Shown here one piece after another: positions 9,993-20,104 of a stretch of DNA of 22,605 nucleotides. The DNA lies in NCBI GenBank assembly GCA_004151065.3, contig NWUY0300004840.1:46169-68773 (forward strand). The letters are read 5' to 3'. The translations under genes were made by a program, and so were the position numbers. Each line of letters starts with the position of its first letter. Position 1 is the stretch's first letter. This DNA comes from Larix sibirica. Taxonomy: Eukaryota; Streptophyta; Pinopsida; Pinales; Pinaceae. The notes below the pieces were generated by a model. That model searched no databases. It was not told where the DNA came from and saw only the letters and a list, made by a program, of their open reading frames with translations.

Positions 9993-11018
9993 GCTACGGA
10001 TTTGAGGAATTAAAAAAAATAAAACTGTTGGTAGGTTAGTGCCAAAAGCTATCAATATTATGTCAAAAAATTATAATATTGTTGAGATGTTAGGAAATAA
10101 TATACAAAGAATAAGAATGAAAGTGGAACAAACCATATAAAGATATAAAGATGGTAAGTGAATCCCTCTGATTTAGTTATCATAAGGTAGATTACGATAA
10201 TAGAAATTCATTGTCCTACATCATATCTGCAACTTAAAAAGAAATGCTCAATGCTTTAGTTTAAATCAAATGATTTGCAAGCAAAATGTTTATTTATTTA
10301 TGAAGAATTATTTCAAGTGCTTTATATTTAGATATAAAATATTTCATAAGCATTGAAAACCCAAAATTCCCTTGGAATTTGTCTCCAACCAAGCAACTAT
10401 GACTAATTGACTGATTTTTTCCATTCAACGACTATCCAATTGCTTCCAATTCCTTAGGCTACTATCTATAAATATGCTTCAGATTCTACCAATTAGATTT
10501 CCTCGATCTATCAAATTAAGATATAATTATATGCAAAGGCACTAAAACTACCAACATTTGACACAAACTAATAGAATATGGAACAACAAAACTGCATTCT
10601 TTAATGAAGACTTTATTGCTAAAAAAAATAGAATAGACAACAGTCACTATTTATGTTATCTTATACCATTATAGTAAACACTATGAGGTGGTTAGTGAAT
10701 CATTCTAACTCAATTAAAAGATCCAAAACATATAGATATTAGAATTTGAATTCCCTACCTCTCATTAAGGTACGTCTCATTGGATTTAAATACCTCACAT
10801 GAGTTATCATTTGGAATCTTGTGATAGCTTCAATTCCTATCAAATCTCTCTCCCTTTAATCACACATGCTAGTTTGGGAGGTAACACAATCAACCAGGAA
10901 GCAACCAGTTTCATGAAATGACAACAACGCATTAAAAACTTCCATGAACTTCTGATAGATTTAGCACATGAATTTGAAATAATATGTTACAAACAAGAAT
11001 TAAATATGAGAAATGAAC
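9993..11018. other. AT-rich non-coding stretch
   Basis: No further SAC9 exon or other gene was recognised on either strand. If the adjacent SAC9 fragment was copied with its first intron, part of this stretch could be that intron; this is untested. Confidence 0.4.
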
Positions 11019-11642
11019 CTACAAAAGGATAACACAATGTCGTTGTAATCCTATTTCCCTAAAATGAGATGACAACCACTAGTTCCAAACGAACTCTTCA
11101 TCTAGATCCAAAATTGATGCATCACTGGGAAAAGACATTGTAATATCTTGTGTCTCACAAAATTAGTGTTTTCCATCAATATCAATATCTGCAAAGTCTT
11201 GAATATTTTTTAATTCCCCCTTATACTGAGGATGAGGATTTTGAAGATTAATTTTAAAACATTAACTCTCTGTTACAGTGTAAACACAACCACTTCTTGG
11301 CAATTCTGGAATTGAAGCTACTCGCATTGTGGCAACTAGGGGAAATGCAGTGCTACCTAATGCTACATATCCGAAAATTGATTTCGCATGTACAATGGTT
11401 TTACAAATCCAATGTGATCTTGTTGTCTCAAAAAGCATGGCTTCATCTTCAAAAGAGAAAATTTCAAATCCCTTATGTGTTGTGTATTGAAGTGCCCTAG
11501 TTGTTGGATCAATGTATATAACCTGTGTGTCTCTTGTTGTTGATAAATTTACTATTATAAAATATTCATTATATTCCAATTCCACAATAACCACAGAGGT
11601 GTCCCTTAAAGTATGAGCTACATAAAGGTCAAAACCTTGCAA
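11019..11642 (-). pseudogene. SAC9: SAC9-like phosphoinositide phosphatase pseudogene, N-terminal part
   Basis: SAC9 is a plant SAC-domain protein that removes phosphate from phosphoinositides; its N-terminus precedes the catalytic CX5R motif. Here one minus-strand frame stays in register for about 208 codons. It reads RDTSVVIVELEYNEYF, DTQVIYIDPTTRALQY, IPELPRSGCVYTVTES, INLQNPHPQYKGELKNIQD, DIDIDGKH, FCETQDIT, EEFVWN and GLQRHCVILL, close to the start of SAC9 proteins as I remember them. Four stops interrupt it: TAA 11262-11264, TAA 11163-11165, TAG 11079-11081 and TAG 11019-11021. The first three sit at expected Gln, Tyr and a third position just before a conserved Trp. The last may be the mutated CAG before a splice donor. 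No ATG was found; a TGA lies directly before 11642. The catalytic domain is absent from the window, so this is a dead copy or exon fragment. Confidence 0.8.
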
Positions 11643-12787
11643 TCAATAAAGATAAAATACAAAATGGTAAAATAAAAAACAAGAGTATTTTAAAAGGCAT
11701 AGTCAAGTATGTCACTCGAGAGTTAAGACCCGGCATCAACAATTTATGATCAATTATTATGAGAGGGAACCAATCCACGGGACTCGTGAGAATTAATCGT
11801 GACAGAGAGAGGCCCTATATAGTATTATGAACATATTAGGATTAAGATCAATATTCTAACATGTTTGACACATTTTCCTTAAAGATTCACGTATTTAATG
11901 ATTGCATGTTATACACATATTATCCTCATTTTTTTCTCCAAAATAAAATATCTATAAAAGAAACTCTTGCAAAGAAGCTCTATATAGTATATATCTATTT
12001 CAAGATCATTTCACACTAGTTTGGGGATAGAGGCACACATTTCAGGCATGGGTAGACAGATTAACAAATTCCAAGAGATGGCACAACAAAAATTATTTTA
12101 AAATTACAAATTTTAACATTATATATCCAATTTTAAACTCCCAATTATGGTTTAGAATAGGGTGTGGGGAGGCAGTGTCCTTCATTATATTTACAAAGCT
12201 AATAAGGATTTCATCCCTCAAAGGCTTCATAAAAAAGAAAAACTATAAAAATATTACCAATTTCATATTTAGTGAGGAATAAGGGATGTTGGCACTAACA
12301 AAATTTCAGGTCTAAAAGTTTGAACAATAATCCACTTTAAACCCAAAATGAATGAAGATGTCATATCAACACTGTAAAATATTTTGTTTGCAAAGGGTGG
12401 TAGATTGTGAAGCTTGTGATAAACTCAAAGATTAGGTTGGTAGAAAAAATGGCCTGTTACAACCTTCCATTTAATAGAAACTACAACTATGCATCATTGT
12501 TATGAAATGTACATGAAGAACCTATTGTTTAAGTTGCTCAAATTATATTGTTTCAGTTCCTAAAATACTCATAGATATACCTAACTTCCCTATAAAGCAA
12601 ACTGAGCAGAACTTCAGAATCCTATGGCTACTGTCTGTATCATTCTTTCCTTGAAAGAAATAATTCTCAATAGCTGTGTAATTCATGTGGTAAGTAGAAA
12701 AAAAATTCCCTTGTATGTGAATAAATCACTAGAAAACATGAAATTTATATAAAGAATTCAGTACATTTCATGAACACTAAAGCTTAC
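11643..12787. other. AT-rich non-coding stretch
   Basis: No gene was recognised. A less AT-rich patch at about 11715-11815 has no coding signal that I could assign. Confidence 0.4.
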
Positions 12788-12939
12788 CTTCAAACTATCT
12801 CTTTGTTATCCATACTTTGAAAGAACAACTACCCCAATAGCATAAGCCTCATATCAAGCATGTATGATGAATTGCGTGTTGACTCGATGGCTTGGGATTC
12901 ATTGTAAAAAAATTGCATTACATGAGCAGAGTCCCCATT
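12788..12939 (-). pseudogene. Unidentified pseudo-exon with both splice signals
   Basis: On the minus strand an acceptor (GCATGTAG) is followed by a 152-bp segment and the donor GTAAGC. One frame reads NGDSAHVMQFFYNESQAIES, TRNSSYMLDMRLMLLG, TAG, LFFQSMDNKEIV, TGA. Both stops could derive from CAG and CGA or TGG by transition. The composition looks like real protein and the boundaries are precise, but I do not recognise the family. The LINE at 13146 inserted about 200 bases upstream of this exon, in what would be intron if the parent gene extended that way. Confidence 0.4.
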
Positions 12940-13127
12940 CTACATGCACAAATCATCAAATCAAATATTTAGCATTATAATCTAAGAGGTGAAAAATATT
13001 ATATAATTTCCAATATTAAAAAAAACTGTTGTCAATGTGATTTCTAAGAAAGTGCACATTCAAAACATCTAGCATTTTCTCTCTAAATGGAAAAAAATTA
13101 GAAAATATACAACATTGTTACAACTTG

Positions 13128-13145
13128 AAGTGCATACCAATAACA
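13128..13145. repeat. LINE target-site duplication, 5' copy
   Basis: aagtgcataccaataaca matches 20464-20481 at 17 of 18 positions. It directly precedes the LINE. Confidence 0.85.
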
Positions 13146-13230
13146 ATTTTTTTTTAACAATTATGAGTAACGGTGGAGCGAAAAACCGACAGAGGATAGG
13201 GTTTGAAATTTTTGGGGGTTTTGAAGCAGA
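13146..13230 (+). promoter_or_regulatory. LINE 5' leader
   Basis: Eighty-five bases lie between the target-site duplication and the ORF1 ATG. They start with a T-run (13147-13155) and continue with tgagtaacggtggagcg. Plant LINE 5' regions normally hold an internal promoter; no specific motif is claimed here. Confidence 0.4.
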
Positions 13231-14639
13231 ATGGAGACCTTTGGAGGGGGCGGCTCTCCCCTCCTCCTCACGCCTTCCTCACACCGACAGGATCTCCCCA
13301 CCTCTCCCACTGCTGTGAACAGCACGGACGAGCCACAAGGGAATGAGAGTGGAAAGAACGGAATCGGTAGGGACAAACCAAGATCGGGGAAAACCCAAGG
13401 AGGATGCCTCCCCAGAACAAAATATATCCCATCTCTTTAGATCAAATCGGAGAACCTTCGTGAACGTGTAGATCAATGGAAAGAAATATCCCTGATAGGG
13501 AAGTTCATTAGCATATGGCCAAAAGAAAAAGGATCTAAAAGATGGATCAAGACTACCTAGAACCCTAAAGGTCACTATGATCTGCATTTAGAAGCCAAGG
13601 GTTTCTTTACAATCATGTTTTTCAATCAGGAGGACAGATATCAAGTTTTGGAAGGAGGCCCTTATGTTTTCTTCTCTGCTGGACTGTATCTATGCCCATC
13701 GAAAGAACGATTTAACCCCGATAAATAGGATCTGAATATACCCCAGTATGGATCAATATTTATTCCCTCCCATGTGAATACTGGGAACCATAGATCTTAG
13801 AAGACATTGGAAATACTCTTGGAAAATTTGTAAAAGAATCTGAGCAAACTTTGCAGAGATGATACACCTCTTTTTCCCGTATTTGTGTCTATATGGACCT
13901 CGCGCAAGATCTTCCTGAAGCTATCAACTTGACACGGGATGATGAAGATTGGACCTAGCCATTATACTACAAACACCTCCCCTTCTGATGTCACAAGTGC
14001 CATGAATATGGACATCTCAACCGGGAATTCACACACAATAATAAAGGTCCTACTATCTCGCAGTCGTCCCAAGAGAAGGATGGAAGAACGATGGAGGAGG
14101 GTTTTATCTAGGTAAGCCGGAAAAAACCAGGGAGACGACCGAGCAACCAACAACGACACCAATAATCCAAGGCCAAGACACCAATTCACACTAACATATT
14201 CGAAACCCTAAATTTAGTATGGGAGAACCTTGAGGATCTAGGGAAACAAGCGAAAGGAAAAGAAACAATTAAAGCAGATACTAATATTACTCAAGGAAAT
14301 CTTGATGAACTACAAGAGGCTATAGAAGATGATGTGCCCGATGAAGCAGAGGACATGGACCTGGGGGAGATGGACCTGGACGCAATAGAAAAGGAATGTG
14401 ATAAAAATGAAAAAGGATATGTCTCACGCCGACAACTAGAATTAATGCAGGAGGCTATCCTAAAAGGTAAGGCTGCATTTTTGGGAATAGCCTAAGAACC
14501 TCAAAAAGGGAGCAAAAGGAAACGACTAGAAGAAGGTGAGAAAAGAGGACAAAAGAAAAACAGGAAGGGGATTGTGGAGGTGGTAACTAAACTCATTGAG
14601 TCAAGTGAGTACCCCATTATTAAGGCCTCCTTCTCATAA
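13231..14639 (+). pseudogene. LINE ORF1 (DUF4283-like region and CCHC zinc knuckle)
   Basis: ORF1 proteins bind the element's RNA and accompany it back to DNA. The start is the ATG at 13231 (METFGGGGSPLLLTPSSHR), the first Met in the frame with a basic/Ser-rich leader. Then come LIGKFISIWPKEKG, FFTIMFFNQEDRYQVLEGGP and, after a one-base shift at about 13727-13733, TPVWINIYSLPCEYW and DLPEAINLTRDDEDW, as in DUF4283-type ORF1s. A zinc knuckle at 13989-14030 reads CHKCHEYGHLNREF: the last Cys of CX2CX4HX4C is Phe. An acidic region (DMDLGEMDLDAIEKE) and a Lys/Arg-rich end follow, closing with TAA at 14637-14639. About ten in-frame stops are present. Several fall where Trp, Gln or Arg is expected. 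ORF2 begins about 12 bases later in another frame. Confidence 0.85.
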
Positions 14640-14650
14640 GTGAACAAAGG

Positions 14651-15360
14651 TTGTCAATTAAATTCATTACATGGAACATTCACGGAGTGAACCACCTGCG
14701 CAAAATAAAAATCTTGAAGAATAATATCAGGATGGAAAAACCAGTTATAGTTTTTATCCAAGAAACAAAGTGTCAAATGGAGAAGATGTGGGAAATAGGG
14801 AGAAAGGTGTGGAGAGGTAGTAAGACTATGGCGATTGAAGCCCTAGGCTCGGAAGGAGTATTAGCGATCGTTTGGTGGCTAGACGAAGTTGATCTCACAA
14901 ATTTTTGGGCAACTCAATTTGCACTTTCTGCAAACTTTGAAATCCTTGATTCCAGGATAAAGGGAGTGATATCGAATGTCTATGGCCCAAGTATCAACCT
15001 TAAAAAAATGACCTTCCTGGAATCCCTCTCCTGGTCTGCAAACTGGATTGGGAATAGGCATTCGATCATCGGAGGAGATTTTAATATGGTCACGTCCCTA
15101 GAAGAAAAGAAAGGGGGAAGATGAGTAATTGGACCAACCAATGAAGCTTTCAAAGAATTCATCGAAACTAGTAAGCTTGCTGATCTGGAAACTGGGAATG
15201 GTTAGTTCATGTGGAAGAAAAAATGGGGGGGTAGATCATCATGTGGCCTGCAGACTGGATAGATTATTCATTTAAGAAGAACTTGCAACTGCAGGTGGTG
15301 ATTTAACTACCTCTATTCTTCCGTCTACGGGTTCTGATCATTGTCCAATTAGCCTATTTT
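14651..15360 (+). other. ORF2 AP-type endonuclease domain
   Basis: The motifs are seen in order: TWNIHG (Asn), FIQETKC (Glu), NVYGPS, GGDFNMV (Asp/Asn), then after the frame break ACRLDRLF and GSDHCPISLFWD (Ser-Asp-His). All catalytic-type residues are present in the sequence but split over two frames. Stops lie at 15122, about 15211 and about 15276. Confidence 0.85.
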
Positions 15361-16046
15361 GGGATAGGATGGGCTCAAGTGCAAGGAAACCATTCTGATT
15401 CGAAAAATTTTGGATGGAACACAAGGACTTCAAATCATTGGTCCAACAATGGTGGGAAATTCTCATCCCCCCAGGTGGGACAAGAATGTACCAGTTCCAA
15501 CAAAAGATGAAAGGTTTAAAAGCCAAGATACACACGTGGAACATAGAAGAATTTGGTAACATATTTCAAGACAAAAAGCGCCTAAGCGAAAACATGGAAG
15601 CCATCCAAAGAGAGGGCATGAATAATGGATATAGTGAATACCTAAAGAAACAAGAACAAATCATCCTGGAACAACTACAATCCTAGGAGAGACAAAAGGA
15701 GATCTTCTGGAAACATAAATCCAGGAATCAATGGCTCCAAGAAGGGGAAAGAAATACCAAATTATTTCATCGCTCAGTTATCCAGAACCAACAAAAGTCA
15801 AGGATAAATAGAGTAAAAAAGGAATCTGGACAATATGTGGAAACTAGAGAAGAAATGGAAGTTGAACTAACACAATACTTTGGTAACATCATGAGGGAAG
15901 ATCAAGCCAATCGATCTAATCACATTTCCAGGATCACCCAACTCATTCCCCACACCGTGACCGCCGAACAAAATGATCTCTCGAAGAAACCAATTACTCT
16001 TGTTGAAGTAGAGGAATCCCTCCAGCAAATGGCAGAAGGAAAGGCC

Positions 16047-16795
16047 CAGGACATGATGGATTTACGACCAATTTTTTCCACCACTTCTGGGACATGATCA
16101 AACAAGAAATGTGGCACATATTTGAAGACTCTCGTCAAAACAAAGGGGTGTTACGATCCTTCAACACCACTTTTCTTACCCTTATCCCCAAAGTTGAGGG
16201 AGCAAACACACCAGGTAAATTCAAACCCATTTCTCTTTGTAATGTAATTTATAAAATTATTACCAAAGTTATGGCCAATAGACTGAAACCCATTCTCCCT
16301 TACTTAATTTCCCTGGAGCAATATGGTTTCGTGGAGGGGAGACAGATACTGGATGGGGTAATTCTTATTCATGAAGTCATATACTCCCTCAGAATTACCA
16401 AAATACCAGGGATGCTCTTAAAATTGGATATTTCAAAAGCTTATGACAAGCTAAGCTGGTAGTATACGAGGGAGATGCTTGCAGCTTATGGTTTTGATAG
16501 AGACTGGATAGAATCGGTAATGAGCCTAACCTCCTCAACTTTCTTCTCCATTTTTCTTAATGGATCTCCAACCATGACCTTCAACCCATCTAGAGGCATA
16601 CGCCAAGGGGACCCTCTTTCACCTTTCCTCTTTATTTTGATGGCAGAGGGTCTTAGCAGACTAATAAAAAATATGATGAGCAATGGGGAACTAAGAGGGC
16701 TAAACATCCATCCACATGCGGACAAACAAACCCACCAGCAATTTGTGGATGACACGATGCTCATGGGACATGCATCGATTTAGGAATCCAGAACC
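16047..16795 (+). other. ORF2 reverse transcriptase domain
   Basis: Frame 2 reads GHDGFTTNFFHHFWDMI, TLIPKVEGANTPGKFKPISL, YGFVEGRQILDGVIL, LLKLDISKAYDKLSW (motif A Asp), GIRQGDPLSPFLFILMAEGL (motif B) and QFVDDTMLMG at 16739-16768 (motif C, FVDD where plant L1s mostly have FADD). Both Asp of motif C remain. Stops are TAG 16460-16462 and TAG 16781-16783. Confidence 0.92.
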
Positions 16796-17658
16796 ATCAA
16801 GATGTGTCTCAATATATTCTCCAAGGCTTCATGTTTGGAGATCAATAGAGAAAAATCACAAGTTTTGTTTTTCAATATCCCTAACGTATCCCAAAGGAAT
16901 ATTCTCTGAATTTTAGGCTTCCAGGGGAGCTCCCTTCCTTCCAAATACATCGACGCCCCTCTAGCTGAAGGTATCATCAAACGAGTATCTTGGATGGATG
17001 TTCTGGATAGAATGATGAAAAATTTGAGCAATTGGTTGTTTCGACCTCTTAATTTAGCAAGCAGACTCACCCTCCTCAAAGTGGTCCTTCAAGCCATGCC
17101 CATCTATCTTTTCTCGGTCCTAGAGGCCCCAAAATCTGTAATCAAAGAGATGAGATCCATTCAGAGGACCTTCTTATGGGGGGGGAATTCTGAGAAACAG
17201 AAATGGGCTCTTGTTAGCTGGGAGAAAGTATTCCAACACAAACTCAAAAGAGGTATGGGATTGAGGGACCTAGGAATAAACAATGAAGTCCTAGGAGCTA
17301 AAATCTGGTGGAATTGGGTCAGCCATAATTCAGAACCCCGGGATTAGCTGTGGCATGCTAAATATTCCCCCAACATACCTAAGTAGGAACTCAAAGATTC
17401 AACGAGGAAAAAAAAGGTTCTCATATATGGAAAACAACCCTTCATAGCAAGATAATTATCCAAGACCACAATTTTTGGGAAATAAGAGAAGGAACCAAAA
17501 CATATTTGTGGGAGGAATCATGGCAGCAGTGTCCAAAAATTTCCTTATCCCTCCCATCCCGAGAATGTCGAGAATATTGAAAAGCTCTAAACATCACAAA
17601 AGTGTCCCAATTCTGGAAACTTGTCGAGGAAGATGTTACCTCCAGATAATGGCAACAA

Positions 17659-18354
17659 ATGTACTGGTGGAAACAAAGATGCCCGCCTGAGGGAATTCGC
17701 CATATGGAGGAAGCAATTAAAGAAAGAATAATAAATATTCAAAGAGGCCCTGATAAACTTCGATGGGGATACTCTACCAAAGAAAATTTCAACATCAAGG
17801 AATGTTACGACTTATGGAAAAACTGTGAAGCAAGGCCAACATACAGAATATGGAAGAAGATTTGGATATCAAATCCTTGGCTAAAAGTGGCCCATTTTGT
17901 GTGGATGGTTGTTTATCGTTGAATCCTTACTAGCGAGAACCTCCAGAAAAGAGGATTTGTTGGCCCCTTTCAATTCCCCCTATGTAATAGTTCCAAGGAA
18001 TCTCTAAACCATCTCCTAGATTCTTACCACTTCTCATCCACCTTATGGGACTATGGAGCAGAGCTTTTCAGAAGACCTAACAGGAAACCTAGGAACCTAG
18101 ACCAAACAATTAAAGAATGGGACCCCAAGGGTTTCAAAAAAAATATTGTTACTTATATCTGGTTAATTTTCCCCAGATTTTTTATTTGGGAAATATGTAA
18201 GGAAAGAAACCAGAGAATCTTCAAACACACCAAAGCCCCAATTCAAGCGATGTGGAACAAAATAGTGAAACACATTCAGGAGACGGTTAAGATCACCCCC
18301 TGGATGGAAAAGGACTGGGAAGTTGATGACGAAGAACTCAGAATACTGAAATAG
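17659..18354 (+). other. ORF2 zf-RVT region (decayed zinc-binding domain)
   Basis: The frame reads WWKQRCPPEGIRHMEEAI, WLKVAHFVWMVVYR, a TGA at 17920 where an Arg is usual, LTSENLQKRGFVGPF, PLCNSSKESLNHLL and SYHFSSTLW, which is the zf-RVT pattern. Of the expected Cys-X2-Cys...His...Cys ligands, the first Cys reads Phe and the last Tyr. The segment 17923-18351 is otherwise open for 143 codons. Confidence 0.8.
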
Positions 18355-18396
18355 TTAAGCCTTCATCAATCTGATCAGGGATGAGCTTGAAAGAAT

Positions 18397-18876
18397 TTGA
18401 AAACCCCAACGCAAACTAGTCCCAATTTTTGGTCTCCTCCCCCAATGGGCTCTTTCAAGCTTAACTTCGATGGAGCTTCCAAAGTAAATATTGGTATGGC
18501 CGGCTATGGGAGGGTTTTCCGTAATGAGGATGGTCAAATTATGCTCATTTACCATGGCCATAGAGGACAGGACACAAACAATGCGACCAAAATAGAAGGG
18601 CTTCTTGAGGGTCTAAAGATAGCTTGTCGAAACATATGGGAACCACTCATAGTTGAAGGGGATTCGAAGGTGATCATCAACATGGCCAAAAAAATACAAC
18701 TGGGACAAAATCCTACGAAAGTGACGGACATTTGGCGGTTGTCTCACAAGGTGGAAGAATTGGGGGCCCACCTGCGTAACCCACACGTGTGGATCTTTAA
18801 CCACATCAGAAGAGAGGGTAATAAGGTGGCATATTGCTTGGAAAACATAGGGGATGACTCACCACACAGGAAGTAG
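18397..18876 (+). other. ORF2 RNase H domain (RVT_3 type)
   Basis: The sequence reads SFKLNFDGASKVNIGMAGYG, NNATKIEGLLEGLKIA, LIVEGDSKVIINMAKK and HIRREGNKVAYCLEN. The catalytic set is Asp (18469-18471), Glu (18595-18597) and Asp (18661-18663); the fourth Asp, expected in NKVADCLAN, is Tyr (18832-18834). This is the archaeal-like RNase H acquired by some plant L1 elements, which degrades RNA in RNA-DNA hybrids. 159 codons are open. Confidence 0.88.
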
Positions 18877-19173
18877 GAAGGACCCATGTCAAACTTTGAG
18901 GGTATGGCTTGGGCTACACCCTGCGCCCAATTGACTAATCAATATACTCAAGCTCTGAGTCGACAACATAATGACACCTTAGTTGTGAATGACGCCCAAG
19001 AAATCCCATATGTGGATAATCCTGTCGACACTTCTCGACATAATACCCACACACACGGCACTGGTGTGAACTAAAATCATGAGAAACAGGATCGTCCGCA
19101 GCGGTTAACCTTTGAAGTGGTTTTTAATGAGGCCAGGTCCCTGGACTATCCTCGACCAACAAACAATCATTGA
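18877..19173 (+). other. Possible ORF2 C-terminal tail beyond RNase H
   Basis: The RNase H frame continues after TAG 18874-18876 for 65 codons (EGPMSNFEGMAWATP, QYTQALSRQHNDTLVVNDAQ, ending in a His/Thr-rich stretch) to TAA 19072-19074. It then runs 32 more codons (RPQRLTFEVVFNEARSLDYP) to TGA 19171-19173. No domain is recognised. Staying in the same frame with only two stops favours a real tail, but the first stop could be the original terminator. Confidence 0.4.
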
Positions 19174-19489
19174 AGTGGATGAAAGGAAAATATAGTTGGT
19201 TAGGTGGATCAGACGCTTCAGTACTACATTCATATCCATAATATGAAGGAATGATGATAGTAATTAAGGAAATTCGAAAGAGGAGGGCTATAAATATGGA
19301 CACACCTCAGTGGAGGCCTTAAATGCCTAAACCATTGTTCCTTTATTCCCAACTATTTTGCTTCCTCCTGTGTCTGTGGCTGTGCATTTGGCCCTTCCCT
19401 TGTTACCTTATTTGTTTTCCCCATTGGTTTTCTCCTCCCTGTATCTGTACCTATGCATTCTCCCCTGTCCCCACTACACAATCTAGAGA
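19174..19489 (+). other. Spacer between ORF2 and ORF3, pyrimidine-rich with an internal repeat
   Basis: No coding signal was seen. From about 19340 the plus strand is C/T-rich. It contains two related segments about 60 bases apart, cttcctcctgtgtctgtggc (from about 19371) and tctcctccctgtatctgtac (from about 19431), each followed by tgcatt. This could be a 5' leader for ORF3 or a simple duplication. Confidence 0.4.
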
Positions 19490-20104
19490 ATGACCCCTAA
19501 GCAGAGAAACCCGAGGAGCAAGAAAATGGGAACCTGAAGTGGCCGCACTCAGAAGATGAAGAGAGCAAACCGTGAGCAGACTAAGGCCTCCCATGCAGCC
19601 CAATTTTTTCAAACTCACATCCCTCACCAAATTATGGATGAAATTGAATGTCTAGAAAAAGGTTTATGGGAGCAAGTTACAAACCAGAATATGGAGAACA
19701 TCCATGCTGAAGTGGAGGAGTGGGTGCAGGACCCCAGAACCACTGCGGGGTTACTGGCAGCTTATGACCATATCTTTTCTACTTACTGGGTGACCAAAGG
19801 ACTACTGGCCCACGTCCTGATGGAATGAGAGGACAAGGACCTAGGAGATACCGAACCGGTACAAGCTTGGAGATAACACCACAATGACTGTGGGTTAATT
19901 CATAAGAAAGTTGACCTAATTACCATGAAGCTGGGTATTCCTCTGTACCCTCCACTCAACCAACTGTCGGCTGATCCTGGCAGTAGATCTGGTGGTCCCA
20001 CGAATAGAGGGGAGGATAGCAGGAGAACCAATGGGGTTGCAGCCACTCCTGGTGCGAATGCTACCAACCACCCTGATATGTTGCATGGAGGTCACTACGC
20101 GTAA
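19490..20104 (+). pseudogene. LINE ORF3, unknown protein encoded downstream of ORF2
   Basis: One frame runs from ATG 19490 to TAA 20102-20104 (204 codons) with three internal stops (TGA 19535-19537, TGA 19826-19828, TAA 19874-19876) and no frameshift. The N-terminus is strongly basic (MTPKQRNPRSKKMG, then KMKRANREQTKASHAAQFF). The middle is helix-like with alternating hydrophobic and acidic residues (HQIMDEIECLEKGLWEQV, AEVEEWVQDPRTTAGLLAAY, VTKGLLAHVL), and LIHKKVDLITMKLGIPLYPP follows. The end is polar and Gly/Asn/Arg-rich (GVAATPGANATNHPDML). About one stop per 68 codons is similar to ORF1 and ORF2. It lies inside the target-site duplication, so it moved with the element. I recognise no family. 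It could be an accessory RNA- or protein-binding factor, a captured host fragment, or a chance frame. Confidence 0.55.

Larger units (their letters stand above)
14651..19173 (+). pseudogene. LINE ORF2 polyprotein (endonuclease, RT, zf-RVT, RNase H, C-terminal tail)
   Basis: ORF2 nicks target DNA and reverse-transcribes the element RNA at the nick. The reading frame starts at TTG 14651 (SIKFITWNIHG), where related elements have ATG. Frame breaks occur at a run of seven G (15225-15231), at about 16041-16046 (one C lost from the KAPGPDGF region) and in the A-rich run at 17405-17413. Across these shifts the order is endonuclease, linker, RT, thumb region (LFRPLNLASRLTLLKVVLQA, RTFLWGG), zinc-binding region and RNase H, as in plant L1 proteins of roughly 1,300-1,400 residues. 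I count about 17 stops. The protein may have ended at TAG 18874-18876, or that stop is secondary and the frame continued to TGA 19171-19173. Confidence 0.9.

Noticed and set aside
9665-10055. Open frames on both strands in the palindrome block
   Set aside because: They arise from the repeated palindromic units and have no protein family signal.
11262-11500. Plus-strand open frame opposite the SAC9 fragment
   Set aside because: It is the shadow of the minus-strand SAC9-like frame, which has clear homology.
11019-11642. Functional SAC9 gene exon
   Set aside because: Four in-frame stops and no start codon.
15338-16764. Several minus-strand open frames across ORF2
   Set aside because: They are antisense shadows of the endonuclease and RT frames.
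17475-17690. Plus-strand open frame in another phase within ORF2
   Set aside because: The homologous reading (FWEIREGTK, WEESWQQCPKISLS) lies in the neighbouring frame, interrupted by two stops; this open frame is accidental.
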